From: Echinostoma caproni
Taxonomy: Eukaryota; Platyhelminthes; Trematoda; Plagiorchiida; Echinostomatidae
Direction of reading: 5' to 3'
NCBI GenBank assembly: GCA_900618425.1
Contig: UZAN01046451.1
Location: 1-29,169 of the forward strand
DNA: 29,169 nucleotides
In this document: positions 1 through 9,990 of the stretch, piece by piece
How positions within the stretch are numbered: the first letter of the stretch is position 1
How the letters are laid out: each line of letters begins with the position of its first letter
Made by a program: the position numbers and the translations under genes
Notes under the pieces: generated by a model
The model's input: the letters and a program-made list of their open reading frames with translations, nothing else
Databases searched by the model: none
Told to the model about the DNA's origin: nothing

Positions 1-1920
1 GATCCACGTCACACCACAAGTGCGTTCGCGACGCCTAAAGGTGAATCGATTCCGGATTTGATGAATAAGGCGAATCAGACAGCTGTCATCCGATTGATCA
101 ATCGGAGTGTCCAGGACGTGATCTGGTGGGTGCGTCACCACGTTGTTTCTCGTACGCCCAATTTATCGCATATATTTGCGTATTGCATCATGATCAATAA
201 TACACTCTGACTGTCGTTTTCTCAGCCGTTTTTTCTCTCTGTTTCATTTTCGGGGCTAGTTAAGAGGCCAGCATATGGATCATACGTCTTGGAGAGACAA
301 AACACCCACATGATTTGGCCTGAAGACACGACACGATGAAAAAAGAGTCCTATTTGGGATCATCTTCCATGGTCGGTATATTATGAGAATGAAAAGAAAA
401 TAGAGAGCTAGAGAGAGAAGCGTTGTAGAGCAGATAAAGAGCAGCGTTTATGTACGAATTTGCTGAGGAAAATCGCTTCGTGAGCGGGTTGTGAGGGATA
501 ACTTTAGACCGTATTAGAAGTAAATCAATGACAGCTGGTGAACTGACATCGCATTTTAACAATCTGAACAGGTTCATGTCACTGAACGCATTCATATAAT
601 CAAGAAACTACACGCGGAAATCTGTACCGAAGAAAAATAAAACAAATTCTCCGATTTTACACTCCAAAGAATTGTTATAAATATATCATGGTTTTCTCCC
701 AAAGCCTTCGAGATAAAATGGCATTGAGTTGAAAAAAAAACAAATACTAAGTGCAAAGGAACTCAGTCGTGTGATATTAGGGTGCAATAACATTACTAAA
801 TGCACAGCTGTTTTCAGATGTGGGAGTATAACTTTTCTATAAATTTTACACTGCTTGATCGGCCTCAGTTAGGAATTATTCTCACTCCTGCTCTTACGTT
901 TTTGCGGTTTTGGTTAAGAAAGGAGAGTAAACTGCTACTACGTATCGTCAACACGCACACATATATGGCATGCATCACTTGAGGTTGTTCTGGTAAATCT
1001 GACATATGTCTTGACAGGACTAAATACCATATTTTGCCGGAAATTGAATACAGTTTCTTTGAATTAGTGATTAGTGGTTATGCTTAATGCATTTAGTCAT
1101 AAATGACGGAGTTTCCGAATCGGTTATTGTTGTAATCCCTTTTCCAAAATTGAGGGCATCTTTTGGATAACTAATGTAAAAGAACTGGGCGGTAAGCGAT
1201 ATCAGTAAAACAAACCAACTTTCATTCAATGCGTTACGTATTGACCGGTGTTCTTGAGGAAAAAATCGAACAAAATAATCGATTTGACGGCAGACAATCT
1301 AAATTCAGTTCGTTAAGATTGAGTTTAATGGCAAATCATTGAGGGAGATGGACTGTAACATAGGCTATTGCTGTTGCCTTCTGAACGTGATGTATTTTCC
1401 AGTACGTTTTGTACATAAATGATTTTAGCCGATTTTAAAAATGTGATCTTCCTAAAATTTAACCTTTTGATGATGCAATATTTTCCGTAACTGGATGACC
1501 CGCCCCAATGATGAAAGGGGTGTTGCATACACACCCATCTTGCGGTGAAAGCAAATTGATGGAGCCTCTTCTCAGCCAGTATTTTGTAGAAATGTTTGAA
1601 CCATTTGATACGAAGCCTTAAGAACAAATGTAATAAAAGAGCAGCGTCGCTGACCCGATGGTAATTAATATAAAGAAGTCAGAAGACATTTTTCCTAGTA
1701 GGCACAGCTAACCTTGCGGCTCAGGTTCGTCTGTTACCAGCTTGTTGTTTTCAGAACAGAATTATTTGAGTAGGTCATTTCAGAATAAGACCAGATAGCG
1801 TTCTGTACGGGCATGTATCTCTGTGATTGAATCCTAATTAGTTCCTATTACTTTGACGTATCTACCAGGCTTTCCATCAGCTGATCTAGGGGGTGAAGTT
1901 TGCAAGTATGCTTCGTGGTC
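1..1920. other. No recognisable gene
   Basis: This stretch has only short reading frames (100 residues or fewer) on both strands. None shows a family motif, a signal peptide or convincing splice signals. It is AT-rich and looks like intergenic or intronic DNA. A weak donor-like site follows a short open stretch near 1192, but there is no partner exon to support it. Confidence 0.6.
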
Positions 1921-2020
1921 AATAACTCGAATGTGGTAAGCTGCTGAAAGCCGCTCACAGGCGAAACCGTGCACTGTAAAGTGGAACTCCGTGACGGGGA
2001 GATAGGGGAGGATCACTGAG

Positions 2021-2038
2021 TTGTTCACTTGTGAACAA
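2021..2038. repeat. Short perfect inverted repeat
   Basis: Two 8-base arms, TTGTTCAC and GTGAACAA, are separated by TT and can form a tight hairpin. It lies just after a GC-richer stretch (about 1861-2010) that contains GGCGAAACC. The role is unknown; it may be part of an old dispersed repeat. One ambiguous base (N) follows at 2115. Confidence 0.5.
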
Positions 2039-2344
2039 ATGGGAATATTGTAGAGGAATCAATCGCCGTGGATGACATTCAGTGATGGACAAGGATATGG
2101 TGGATTTTCACCTGNTCACCTGGTGATCAACCACTGTGAGACAAACATCCACAGTTTTGTGTAGGAAGCATGGTGATGTGTGTCCATTGTCCACCAAAGT
2201 TATCGCTCTCATTTTGTATTTAAGAGGGAACACTTGATTATGCAATATTTAGAGGAACATCCTCTAAGATGAAGGGTGAATAATACTGGGGATACCACTT
2301 TTTACTAAGACGTTTAATGTTGAAATTATGAAAGTTCAGCAGCC

Positions 2345-2425
2345 TCTGTGGGATAAAATCCTACGTATGGACCCCGTCCACGCTTTTGTAAAGCACACAC
2401 CCTACCAGCTGAGCTACGGGCCACA
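2345..2425 (-). pseudogene. tRNA-derived sequence (tRNA pseudogene or SINE head)
   Basis: On the minus strand this begins GGCCCGTAGCTCAGCTGGTA, a clear tRNA 5' end with A box. A possible anticodon stem-loop follows. Next comes a small hairpin GGAC-GGG-GTCC where a class II variable arm would sit, then GGATTTTATCCC in the B-box/T-arm position. The 3' acceptor strand does not pair well with the 5' strand and the T-loop lacks TTCGA, so a working tRNA is unlikely. It differs from the GGTGG-type heads of the SINEs elsewhere in the window. It could be a decayed Leu/Ser-type tRNA pseudogene or the head of another SINE family. Confidence 0.55.
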
Positions 2426-2429
2426 CCGA

Positions 2430-3317
2430 TAGCACTGATCTTCTCACATTCAACTCAACCATCCAATTCACATCACAACTTCAACATAATACTTCAGTCT
2501 GCTAAACAACAATTTGAATGAAATGTTCCATGTATTGCTCCGTGAATTCGACTTATGCTTAAGTAAGATAATATTGTTTTTATAAAAGTGAGCCCAACCA
2601 TGAACAGTATTCACATGAATGAATAAGACTGGTGCTTTTGTCTCGTTTGTTGTTCTTCTCAGTGAGTAGCTTACTCGCGAACGCGTGTTCCGAAAGGCCC
2701 ATAAACATGAATTAACACTGGTAAACACAAACATGCACGAAAATGGTGATACTAATAAGAACTAATACAGAAGTCTGTTTGTCGACCTTTATTGATCATG
2801 TGAGAAAATCAATAAATCTGTATGAATCAGTCAGTCGACCGGTACAAGCTCATGATAAACCACTTCGAATTAGTTGACGCGGCTACATATATCATCCATA
2901 TAACCCATGCATACAGGCCCGAAATGCATACACGGTTGTTTTTTGTACTCTGTTTGTACCATTAAACAACCACTATATTGAGTTCGGACGATAGCGAACA
3001 TCTGATGATATGATACAAATTTGTGAGGACTACAAATTAAAAATCATAGTTGGTACAGAGATCAAGTATTCATATCACTACATCGCAGCGTTATCGATAA
3101 ACAGTCTCTGTCGACGGCTAGTAGTAATAGGCATTCAGGGTGGATAAGATCACGTGCACTGTACTTATTACTACCGTGCCTATATGAACGCAAACCCTGC
3201 TTAGATTGTTTATTGAAACCAATGTTTTATTTTTATTCATATTATTATACATCATACGAGAGCTGAGCAAAACGTTACCGAATGCACACCGAGTTTTATG
3301 TGACACAAAACTAAGTA
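2430..3317. other. No recognisable gene
   Basis: AT-rich sequence with short uninformative frames only. The part next to 3318 should contain the 3' end of the mariner copy, but I could not find a matching pair of terminal inverted repeats by eye. Confidence 0.5.
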
Positions 3318-3629
3318 TTACATTGTCTTGAAGTATTCTCCACCAGCGTTCATGCACAGTTCCACGCACAGAAAGCATTTAGTGAAACAGTTCGACCATG
3401 CGGAGGCGGCTAGCCGTTCAACCAGTTCAATAAAGGCCACCACTGGAGACGTTGGGGCCTCGTATCGGATTCTACGCATCATGCTTTTGATATGCGAGGA
3501 CGCAGTTCTTCTTGAAGCCATGTCATCATCACAGGCAACCCTCAAACGATTAACATTTTGCTGCTGTTTTGAGCGACATTTGTGGTCGCAGAAATTCATC
3601 GCCCTCCAGTGACATCGACTGAGTTCCAT
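3318..3629 (-). pseudogene. Mariner-like transposase, C-terminal fragment
   Basis: This 103-residue minus-strand frame ends in the typical tail of mariner-like DDE transposases. Residues 45-60 hold HIKSMMRRIRYEA, which matches the conserved segment that follows the last catalytic region. Residues 77-86 hold SAWSNCFTKC, matching the family's S-x-W-x-x-C-F pattern. Residues 91-103 hold CMNAGGEYFKTM followed by a stop, the usual C-G-EYF end. Residues 1-40 do not look like transposase. The HTH domain and the catalytic DDD residues are missing, so the piece is about a fifth of a normal transposase of roughly 350 residues. It is a dead fragment of a cut-and-paste transposon. The identification rests on the family pattern, not on a search. 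Confidence 0.75.
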
Positions 3630-4081
3630 CCTTATCGTCCGAATATAATCACTCTTATGACTTTTGAGCTGCGCTCGGCTGTTTATGTTTGGTTCCGAGT
3701 TTCAATCACTGAACCATTTTGACCCTAGATTACAGTTTACGTTTTTCTTGCCTGGTGTTCTACACCAAGTACGTGTATTGCGTATACAGAAAAATTTGCT
3801 CAATCCTCGTGCGCAGTATACATATGATGCACAGTATTCATCTTATTTAATTTTTCTCAATAAATTTCTCAATGCACTCATTGCATTCTGTTATCGTTTG
3901 GAGATTGAGAAATCCGGTGGCTGAATGTGTGTGCTGAAGCAGTCAGACTACACATTCACACTGGTTTGCGGTACTTGAGGCGGGAAAGTGGGCATCACAT
4001 CTGCTATCCATATTGGACTCTGTAGATGTATGTAATTTATTGATCACAAATTTATTTCTGAACATGACCGTTTCTTCCCAG
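3630..4081. other. No firm feature; possible intron
   Basis: A plus-strand open stretch runs from 3664 to 3924 (86 residues) without recognisable motifs. The segment ends in a pyrimidine-rich tract and a CAG acceptor at 4079-4081. It may therefore be the intron in front of the first candidate exon. Confidence 0.35.
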
Positions 4082-4952
4082 ATTTCCAGAGACAAGGTGA
4101 TAAAGCACGTCAAGGAAAAAGGAAATACGTACCTGTGAGTTATATTATACTAATTATATTTTTGTTGCCAATTGTTTTTATGGGATTTTGGAGATTGGTT
4201 GATCATATCTCTGCAGTTGTTTACAATACCATGTCAACAACTATTCAACAAATTAAATCCAATCCTTATCCCATTCCTCTGTACTCTCTATGACCATTAG
4301 AAATACTCTTTTGTCTTGCGCTTACTTTATGCCAATGAATTCTGATAATCACATAGTGTCCTGTGGCATGTCATTCCATTGTATTATCTTCTGATTTCAT
4401 TTTCTGCCTGCGAATTATTTTATTGATGAAATTGAGAACGTTTGATTCCAACCCCGATTGCGGATATCTGTCTCCCTCTTGTTTTATCGCACCGATTTCT
4501 CCAAGTTTCAGAATGTACCGGTTAATATGAATGATCGAAATGTTTCCTTACCATTTATACTCATGCTAGTCGCTTATGTGGAAATCAGATTATCTGTTCA
4601 TTTCGGAGAATCATTTACTCATACGTTTTCATCAAGATCGCGAAATATTATTCTACTGTAAAGCCTTATAGCCCGCACCTTTTTCCCGTCCACGTGACTG
4701 ATACCTAGCCACAGGATCCAGAATGCTTGCGCGCGACTTGATCACCAGTTGGTCATTAAAGGTAATCTGCTTGAACTAATTTTTACTTCAAATATTACCT
4801 ATTTTCTTTTTGTTAATATTTTAGGAAGCATGCGAATGCAAGAAACAGACTATGCAGCGTTCACGCCCTCGGAATTCTATTTTGAGCCATATTTTTCAGC
4901 GTCCCTAACCCATAACAATTCTCGCTCCCACTGCCAACCTGGAAGACCGTGA
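4082..4952 (+). CDS. Candidate 3' end of an unidentified spliced gene (three exons)
   Basis: Three segments carry splice-like borders and join in one frame. Exon A, 4082-4134, follows TTTCTTCCCAG, encodes ISRDKVIKHVKEKGNTYL with the next exon's first base, and ends at GTGAGT. Exon B, 4715-4761, follows CCACAG, encodes IQNACARLDHQLVIK, and ends at GTAATC. Exon C, 4825-4952, follows TTTTGTTAATATTTTAG, starts GSMRMQETDYAAF and ends with TGA at 4950-4952. Lengths of 53, 47 and 128 bases give 76 codons with no internal stop. Introns would be 580 and 63 bases; a very short intron is common in flatworm genes. The upstream exons were not found, I do not recognise the protein, and no clear AATAAA follows the stop. 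It could be chance: each exon is short and two of the splice sites are only moderate. Confidence 0.4.
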
Positions 4953-6714
4953 GGATAAATGAAGCTGACTGCTTAATATTGCCAAGTATGGGTATGATCA
5001 CCAAATCACTTCTTCCAGCTCAGCTCAGTACCTGTAGAGCGAGCAAGGTGAGTTAAATGATATGGAGGCATACACAAAACTTTCCCTCTAGAAGTCGCAG
5101 GTTTTACAGGTTAGCGAAGCTATTTTAGTGTTTGCTTTTCATGATGTGATCTCATCCTCAAATTACTGGTGCTACCAAACTTTAGAGATACATAATGTCA
5201 TTAACTGTATCCAGCTGATTACGACAGAGTATGAATGCAGGCCCAGACTCTTGCCAGTCTTGCAAGGGTTGTCTAACGCATATCTAGATATCTTGATTTA
5301 CAAGTAGTTCAGAATGTTTGACTGCCTGTACAATGTTACTTAATCAGACGATACCATCGATATTTTTGAAGCATTTTTAATTGAAAACCAATGACATTAA
5401 GGAAGACAGCATGTGTATGGTAAAATGTATCGATGTATTTATTGACCTGCGCTGGTGATCAGAGACCCACTGACTGATTGCCGATTTGAACATGGTGTGA
5501 TGAGCCTGGTACAACAGTCTCGTTGGTTGGAAAAATACTGTGATGAAGTATTGTGTTAGTAATGCTCTGTACAAAATGGTTATTGAGTTGTAATAATCAA
5601 TACATGACTCAAAAAGTCCGGTATCAAGCTGAATACGACGCACCGAAATAACTCAGGGTCATAACGTTCTATTTCTGAAGTAAATTGAATTTCTGTAGTT
5701 TTCTTAGCTATATTTTTCACTGTTTGTTGGTGAAAATCAGTGGGCATCATTTTCGAGCTGTAAAGTATTTTAAGGAGGGTAAGGTGCAAATCCTTTCGTT
5801 CGTTCTTCACCAATCTTTATAGATATAATGCTAACCTCGAGGAAGTAAACGTGTCGTGATGTAGACAGCTAATTACCTGACTGGTACAGCCTCTTGATAA
5901 CTAGAAGGAAATGGGTAAAATGAATTCATAGGATAGATCATATCACGACGAAAACTGACAGTTAGGCACAAGTGTCGACTTTAATTGAATAAACTAATTA
6001 AGATGGATGTTCCGACTCACACTAGGACTAGAAATTCGCACCCATCGAATTCCACGCAGAATTGATCCAGTCTCAAGGCCATCTTTGTTACGCGCTGCGT
6101 TCAGATCTCAATCCGATTACTACTGATAGTAATCAAAGTGAAATCAGAACGCAGAGCACGAAACAATGAATTCGTATTTTATCATGCTGAAGAAGTGAAT
6201 TTACAAGGATATCGTGCTTGATCAAACAAAAGTGTTTGTAGTCTTTGTAAAATAAACACAATATGGTATCATGCACAATTTATTTATGGTGCCTAATTTT
6301 ATCCAGCGAATCTGCAGCCTTTATATTGATGCTCTTTAATCTGTGTTTTGGGCATTTGAGGTTCGTCAGTGGATGATGGGTTTATTGATGATCCATGAAG
6401 AACGATTGCTGTACAAATGGCGCATAAAAAAAATAGATAACAAGCTGTGTCTAGGCTACAATCATGTATTTCAAATAACTTTTAGTTAGTTCAAAAGAAG
6501 GCTCCATTTATCCCCGAGGATAGATTTGTAGCACAAAGTTCAGCAAGACTACATCTTTACTGATTGCAAATGTCTGTAATAGAAGCTCTGTGAAGGGAAA
6601 GTTGTAAACTGCTCGATCATTGTACGAAACTAAGAGTAAAATCAGGCCAGATATCTTTTCAACGAATCTTCGGTCAGAAACCGAAGATGGATGCACTTCT
6701 CAATAGGTTTGGAC
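4953..6714. other. No recognisable gene
   Basis: Two overlapping minus-strand frames at 5377-5643 and 5580-5813 (88 and 77 residues) are the longest here. They show no motif I know. No tRNA-like boxes, tandem repeats or long palindromes were seen. Confidence 0.5.
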
Positions 6715-6862
6715 TAAAATGCATTTGGCAGTCATTAGAAATATAGACCAAATTGAGCCATCATGAAAGTCGGTTGAAATCGGTGGGATTTGAAACTTGA
6801 ACCCTCGGTCACAAACCACGAGGGTGGCAGTGACTTAAATCACGTGACCACCAGAATATACC
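6715..6862 (-). mobile_element. Decayed tRNA-headed SINE, possible ribozyme relic
   Basis: Read on the minus strand, CTGGTGGTCACGTGATT (A-box region, near 6855) is followed by GGGTTCAAGTTTCAAATCCC near 6804-6785. That B-box is nearly the one in the SINE at 14995-15180 (GGGTTTGAAGTTTCGACCC), so both may belong to one subfamily. About 25 bases further on, TGATGGCTCAATTTGGTC stands where the other copies have the hammerhead core TGATGAGACCC...GGTC, and CTGCCAAATGC stands where they have CTGTCCAGTGC. The head is a reasonable call; the ribozyme part is too eroded to be sure. Confidence 0.45.
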
Positions 6863-7344
6863 ACCAGACACATATTTATGGTTCATAGAGAAAAGGAAAA
6901 GAAACGGTCTGTGATTATTGTGCTTGCAAATATTTTATACACAAGCTAACAAATTTGGCATAGGGCCAGAGAATTTATGAAGCATATAAGATTAAATCTG
7001 CTGGGTATAAAATAAGGGAATTATAAAGATTTTAGACGAAAAACACAAGACCTTTTTGACTATAATAACCGAGTGTTCCGACCAGTTGATTGCATGGGAT
7101 AGTCGAGCGCCAGTTAGCTCAATGAATGAATTTTAAATATCGGTTTTTACTCCCTCAGCTATTTTCAATTTAGGATTCCATTCTTTGGCCATAAAAAGAG
7201 GAACTCACCATATCCCAATGCACCAGACGACAGAAAGCAGAATACTAATGGATTGTGGAGGACGAAAAACCCCTAAATCCACAGAGCGCATCAATTGACC
7301 TAGACCCAATAAAATTGTCTACAAGATATTGATCATCAAGAGTC

Positions 7345-7690
7345 TTAGGTAGGTGAACAGAAAGGTTGCCGGAAGCGCGTCATGATACACTTACGAGAAA
7401 TGGAGCGGAGACAAAAGAAGTTCATTAAGGAAGATGAATTGATTTTTAACGACGAACTAGTCCGAAGTGGCCGGAGACTTAAAGGTGAAATTTTATCATG
7501 AATAATGGTGGGGCTTTTGAATTCAACTGTGCCAAAATCTGCCACTTGATTTTTTTGCGATTTTACAGTGGAAAACTGCGTTCTATCCTCAACACATTTT
7601 ATCAAACCAATTAGTTCAATTTTCAAGGTCAAATGCTGTCCTACGGCCGCACATTTTTGATCTACCACCATTTTATCGCATGTGAACTCT
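7345..7690 (-). CDS. Unidentified ORF next to the LINE, possibly its inverted ORF1 part
   Basis: A 108-residue minus-strand frame (7345-7671) starts MVVDQKCAAVGQHLTLKIEL and continues with a mixed-polarity segment (about residues 15-50) that could form a short coiled coil. A Ser/Leu-rich second half follows. The plus strand is interrupted by stops in all frames, so minus is the better coding strand. It abuts the start of the LINE endonuclease at 7714, which lies on the opposite strand. ORF1 proteins of CR1/Jockey-type LINEs often have coiled coils, so this could be the element's 5' part inverted during insertion. No conserved ORF1 motif (RRM, zinc knuckle, esterase) is visible, so it could also be unrelated. 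Confidence 0.25.
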
Positions 7691-7713
7691 AATTTTCACT
7701 TTTTGCGCATTAT

Positions 7714-8607
7714 ATGCGAAGCCGCTACAACCGATTGAGGAAGAAGAGGCAAGGACAACAAATAAAACATTGCGCTGGTTTGAGGGTAGCTCTCAGGCGG
7801 AGTTCTATCAACAAACTGACTGTACCTGTTATTATCTCCAGTAAGATCCGTTCACTAATGGGAAAAGTTGATGAAGTCAAGAGTATGTTACATGAAAAAG
7901 TGTGCAAAAACGTTGGAATTATTATGCTCCAGGGAATCTGGTTACATCCTGGCATTGAAGACGACATTGTACTGCTTGATGGATTCGATATCTTTCAAGA
8001 TGATCGGATTGTGAGCTTCAATAAAAGAGGTGGTGGAGTACTCACTTTCGTCAACCGTATGTGGTAAAACAGCTCTCATCTTTTGTTCCATTTTAATATC
8101 AGGAAAATTAACCACATTGTCGTTCAATTTAAACCCCGTTTTATTAGTAATTTTAATCATATCCTGCTAGCAAACATTTACATTGACCATGACACGCCCA
8201 CTTCTGACATCCGAATGTTTTCCGACTCTTTTTCAACACAATTCACAACAATTTTAGACCAGTCACTGTGTATTGTGGCTGATGATTTTAATCGTTTCGA
8301 TATTTATTTCTTAAGATCTTTAGGTTTGGTTAATCTTGTGCACCTTCCCACTCGTTTGCAGGCCCAGCTTAATGGCATTTTTTTAAATATCCCAGATGTT
8401 TTCTTTATAGAAAAACGAGCCCCTATTAGCACGTCCGACCAGTGTACAATTCTTTTGCATCCAAAAATCTATGGTAAAATATTTCATCGTCAACAAGCAG
8501 AGGCAGCGTCCCGAACAATACGAAGGAGGAATTTCACACATTATAACTTATCTCTACTCCGAGATATGATCTCTTCAACCGACTTTTTGTTTCCCCAATT
8601 TAAATAA
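7714..8607 (+). pseudogene. LINE APE-like endonuclease, broken
   Basis: In intact LINEs this domain nicks the target DNA to prime reverse transcription. The first piece (7714-8064) shows SKIRSL at residues 43-48, where the family has an Asn in place of this Lys. It also has LQGIW at 72-76, where the catalytic Glu of the QETW-type motif is now Gly, then LHPGIEDDIVLLDGF and NKRGGGVLTFVNR. A TAA at 8065-8067 interrupts the same frame, which resumes through to 8607. In the second piece, NIYIDHD matches the Y-containing strand, DDFNRFD carries the D-x-N motif with its leading Gly lost, NGIFLN replaces the D-x-I-x element, and STSDQC replaces the terminal S-D-H. Four active-site positions are changed, so nuclease activity is not expected. 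Confidence 0.85.
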
Positions 8608-8649
8608 TTCTTCCAGATGTGAACATTTCACCGGCTACCTTAATTTATG

Positions 8650-9255
8650 TTTAGGTTTGTGTTACCCGATCGAGACAATATATATGCGTACCGAAAGATT
8701 CTCATCACCTCTCCTAAAACGCTGTCGCAGGATGTGGTCGGCGTTGAAGCAACTCTGTGGCACACGTGGGGGATCCTGTCCTGACGTAGAAGAATTAAAC
8801 CGACAATTTTCTGCCTCCCCTCTTCCGTTTTCAGTTACTCAGAAATCATCAACTCTGTTTCTCCGACCGAGGTTCTCAAAGTTTTGAAACAACTTAAGTC
8901 AAACAAGGCCCACGGACCGGACTCATTAACCCCTATTTTATTGAAAACCTGTGCGGAACACCTTACAACACCTGTCGCTGAGTTGTTTAATTTGTGTATG
9001 TCCTCTGGAACAATCCCCGATTGCTGGAGGGCTGCCCGGATAAGACCCATTCCCAAGAAAGGTCTTTCAAAATATCGCCCGATTGCATGTACTTCAGCCC
9101 TGTTGAAGGTTTTTGAAGGAGTGCTGTTGAACCGTTTGACTACCCTCTCTGATGTTTTTGATCCTTTTCAGTTTGTGTATAAGAAATCCCTTTCGACTGT
9201 TGACGCTAGTGTCTTCCAGGGCGCCATTTTATCTCCCTTTTTCTCCTGTACATAA
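8650..9255 (+). pseudogene. LINE linker and reverse transcriptase fingers, broken
   Basis: The region 8657-8840 (linker before the RT) reads LLKRCRRMWSALKQL and then ELNRQFSAS in one frame. Near 8840 the sense shifts to another frame that reads SVSPTEVLKVLKQLKSNKAH. RT signatures follow: KAHGPDSLTP, then IPDCWRAARIRPIPKKG, the YRPIACTSALLKVFE block and DPFQFVYKKS. Directly after STVDA the sequence jumps to QGAILSPFF. In intact relatives roughly a hundred residues, including motif A with its catalytic Asp, lie between these two blocks, so this is an internal deletion near 9210. The frame ends at 9253-9255. Confidence 0.9.
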
Positions 9256-9963
9256 ACCACTTACCTGTCCCCACCAACATTATTGCCTGTAAGTATACCG
9301 ACCATGTGACGATTGGGTGCCCCTCCAATACTGATGCTTCTTTCCATCAAATTCAAAGCAACCTGAATGACGTGTTTTGTTGGTCTTTACCCCGATCACT
9401 GTTGCCTAATGTTTCCACATGTGTCGACTTTCCCTTCAGCCTTAAATCTGGTTTCCGCTATCAAACTACCTTTAATAATATACTGGATCCAGTAGTTACC
9501 AGTCGCAGCATTCCCAAAGGTGACTCTGTTAAATACCTCGGAGTCTTTTTATCCCACAACCCCTCTTGGACCTTACATCTAGGGAACGTTTACAACAAGG
9601 TTCGTAAACTCTCTTTTTATGCTTTCAGGCTTAGGAAGCTGGCTGTTTCCGCAAACGTAATTTTGAAATTCGTGGTAGCATGCATCCTCCCTCATTGGCT
9701 CTACTGTTCCCTGTATTTTTCCCGGCTTAAAAGAAAAAGATTTCGTATTAATTTCCAGGTCTATTACACTCCTTTCTCGATGTAGCGGCATGGTCAGAGA
9801 AGTTCTGGTTGATTGTATTGTGTGCAAACATATCGACGCATGTGAAAGAATAGCTGACCGAATCTTGAACAACGAAGATCATTACTTGCACAAAGAATTT
9901 ACTAAATACATGTCAAACTCCCGAACCCAAAATCAAAAAATTAAATTGGAGAGGGCTCACTAA
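9247..9963 (+). pseudogene. LINE reverse transcriptase palm/thumb and C-terminus, broken
   Basis: The sense continues from the previous piece in a new frame with LYINHLP. KYTDHVTIG follows (YTDH at 9294-9305), which is the YADD catalytic box with the second Asp replaced by His and Ala by Thr. Downstream, VKYLGVFLSHNPSW and KVRKLSFYAFRLRKL are the usual thumb motifs. Near 9740 the frame shifts again; the last stretch reads GMVREVLVDC, then ERIADRILNN, and ends with TAA at 9961-9963. The upstream piece belongs to the same element. Loss of both the motif A and the YADD aspartates rules out activity. Confidence 0.9.
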
Positions 9964-9990
9964 TGTAGTCAGGTGCATAAATAAATAGAG

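Larger units (their letters stand above)
7700..9990 (+). mobile_element. Decayed non-LTR retrotransposon (APE-type, CR1/Jockey-like)
   Basis: The element is recognised from an apurinic-type endonuclease followed by a reverse transcriptase in the usual order, ending with the typical LINE C-terminal tail at 9963. A short A/T-rich stretch (about 9978-9988) may be the remnant of its 3' end. It is dead: one in-frame stop at 8065-8067, at least four further breaks (near 8605, 8840, 9240 and 9740), an internal deletion near 9210 that removes much of the palm, and point changes in most catalytic motifs. ORF1 is not seen in sense orientation. Decay on this scale means an old copy. Confidence 0.9.

Noticed and set aside
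1942..1992. Hammerhead-like stretch CTGAAAGCC...GGCGAAACC
   Set aside because: Helix II and a palindromic helix III can be drawn, but the first core strand does not fit CTGATGA and the flanks cannot form helix I.
3328..3612. 94-residue plus-strand ORF
   Set aside because: It is the complement of the mariner transposase fragment on the minus strand.
7725..8160. Minus-strand ORFs over the LINE endonuclease
   Set aside because: They are shadows; the plus strand has recognisable endonuclease motifs.
8835..9056. Minus-strand ORF over the reverse transcriptase
   Set aside because: It is a shadow of the plus-strand reverse transcriptase KAHGPD to RPIPKKG region.
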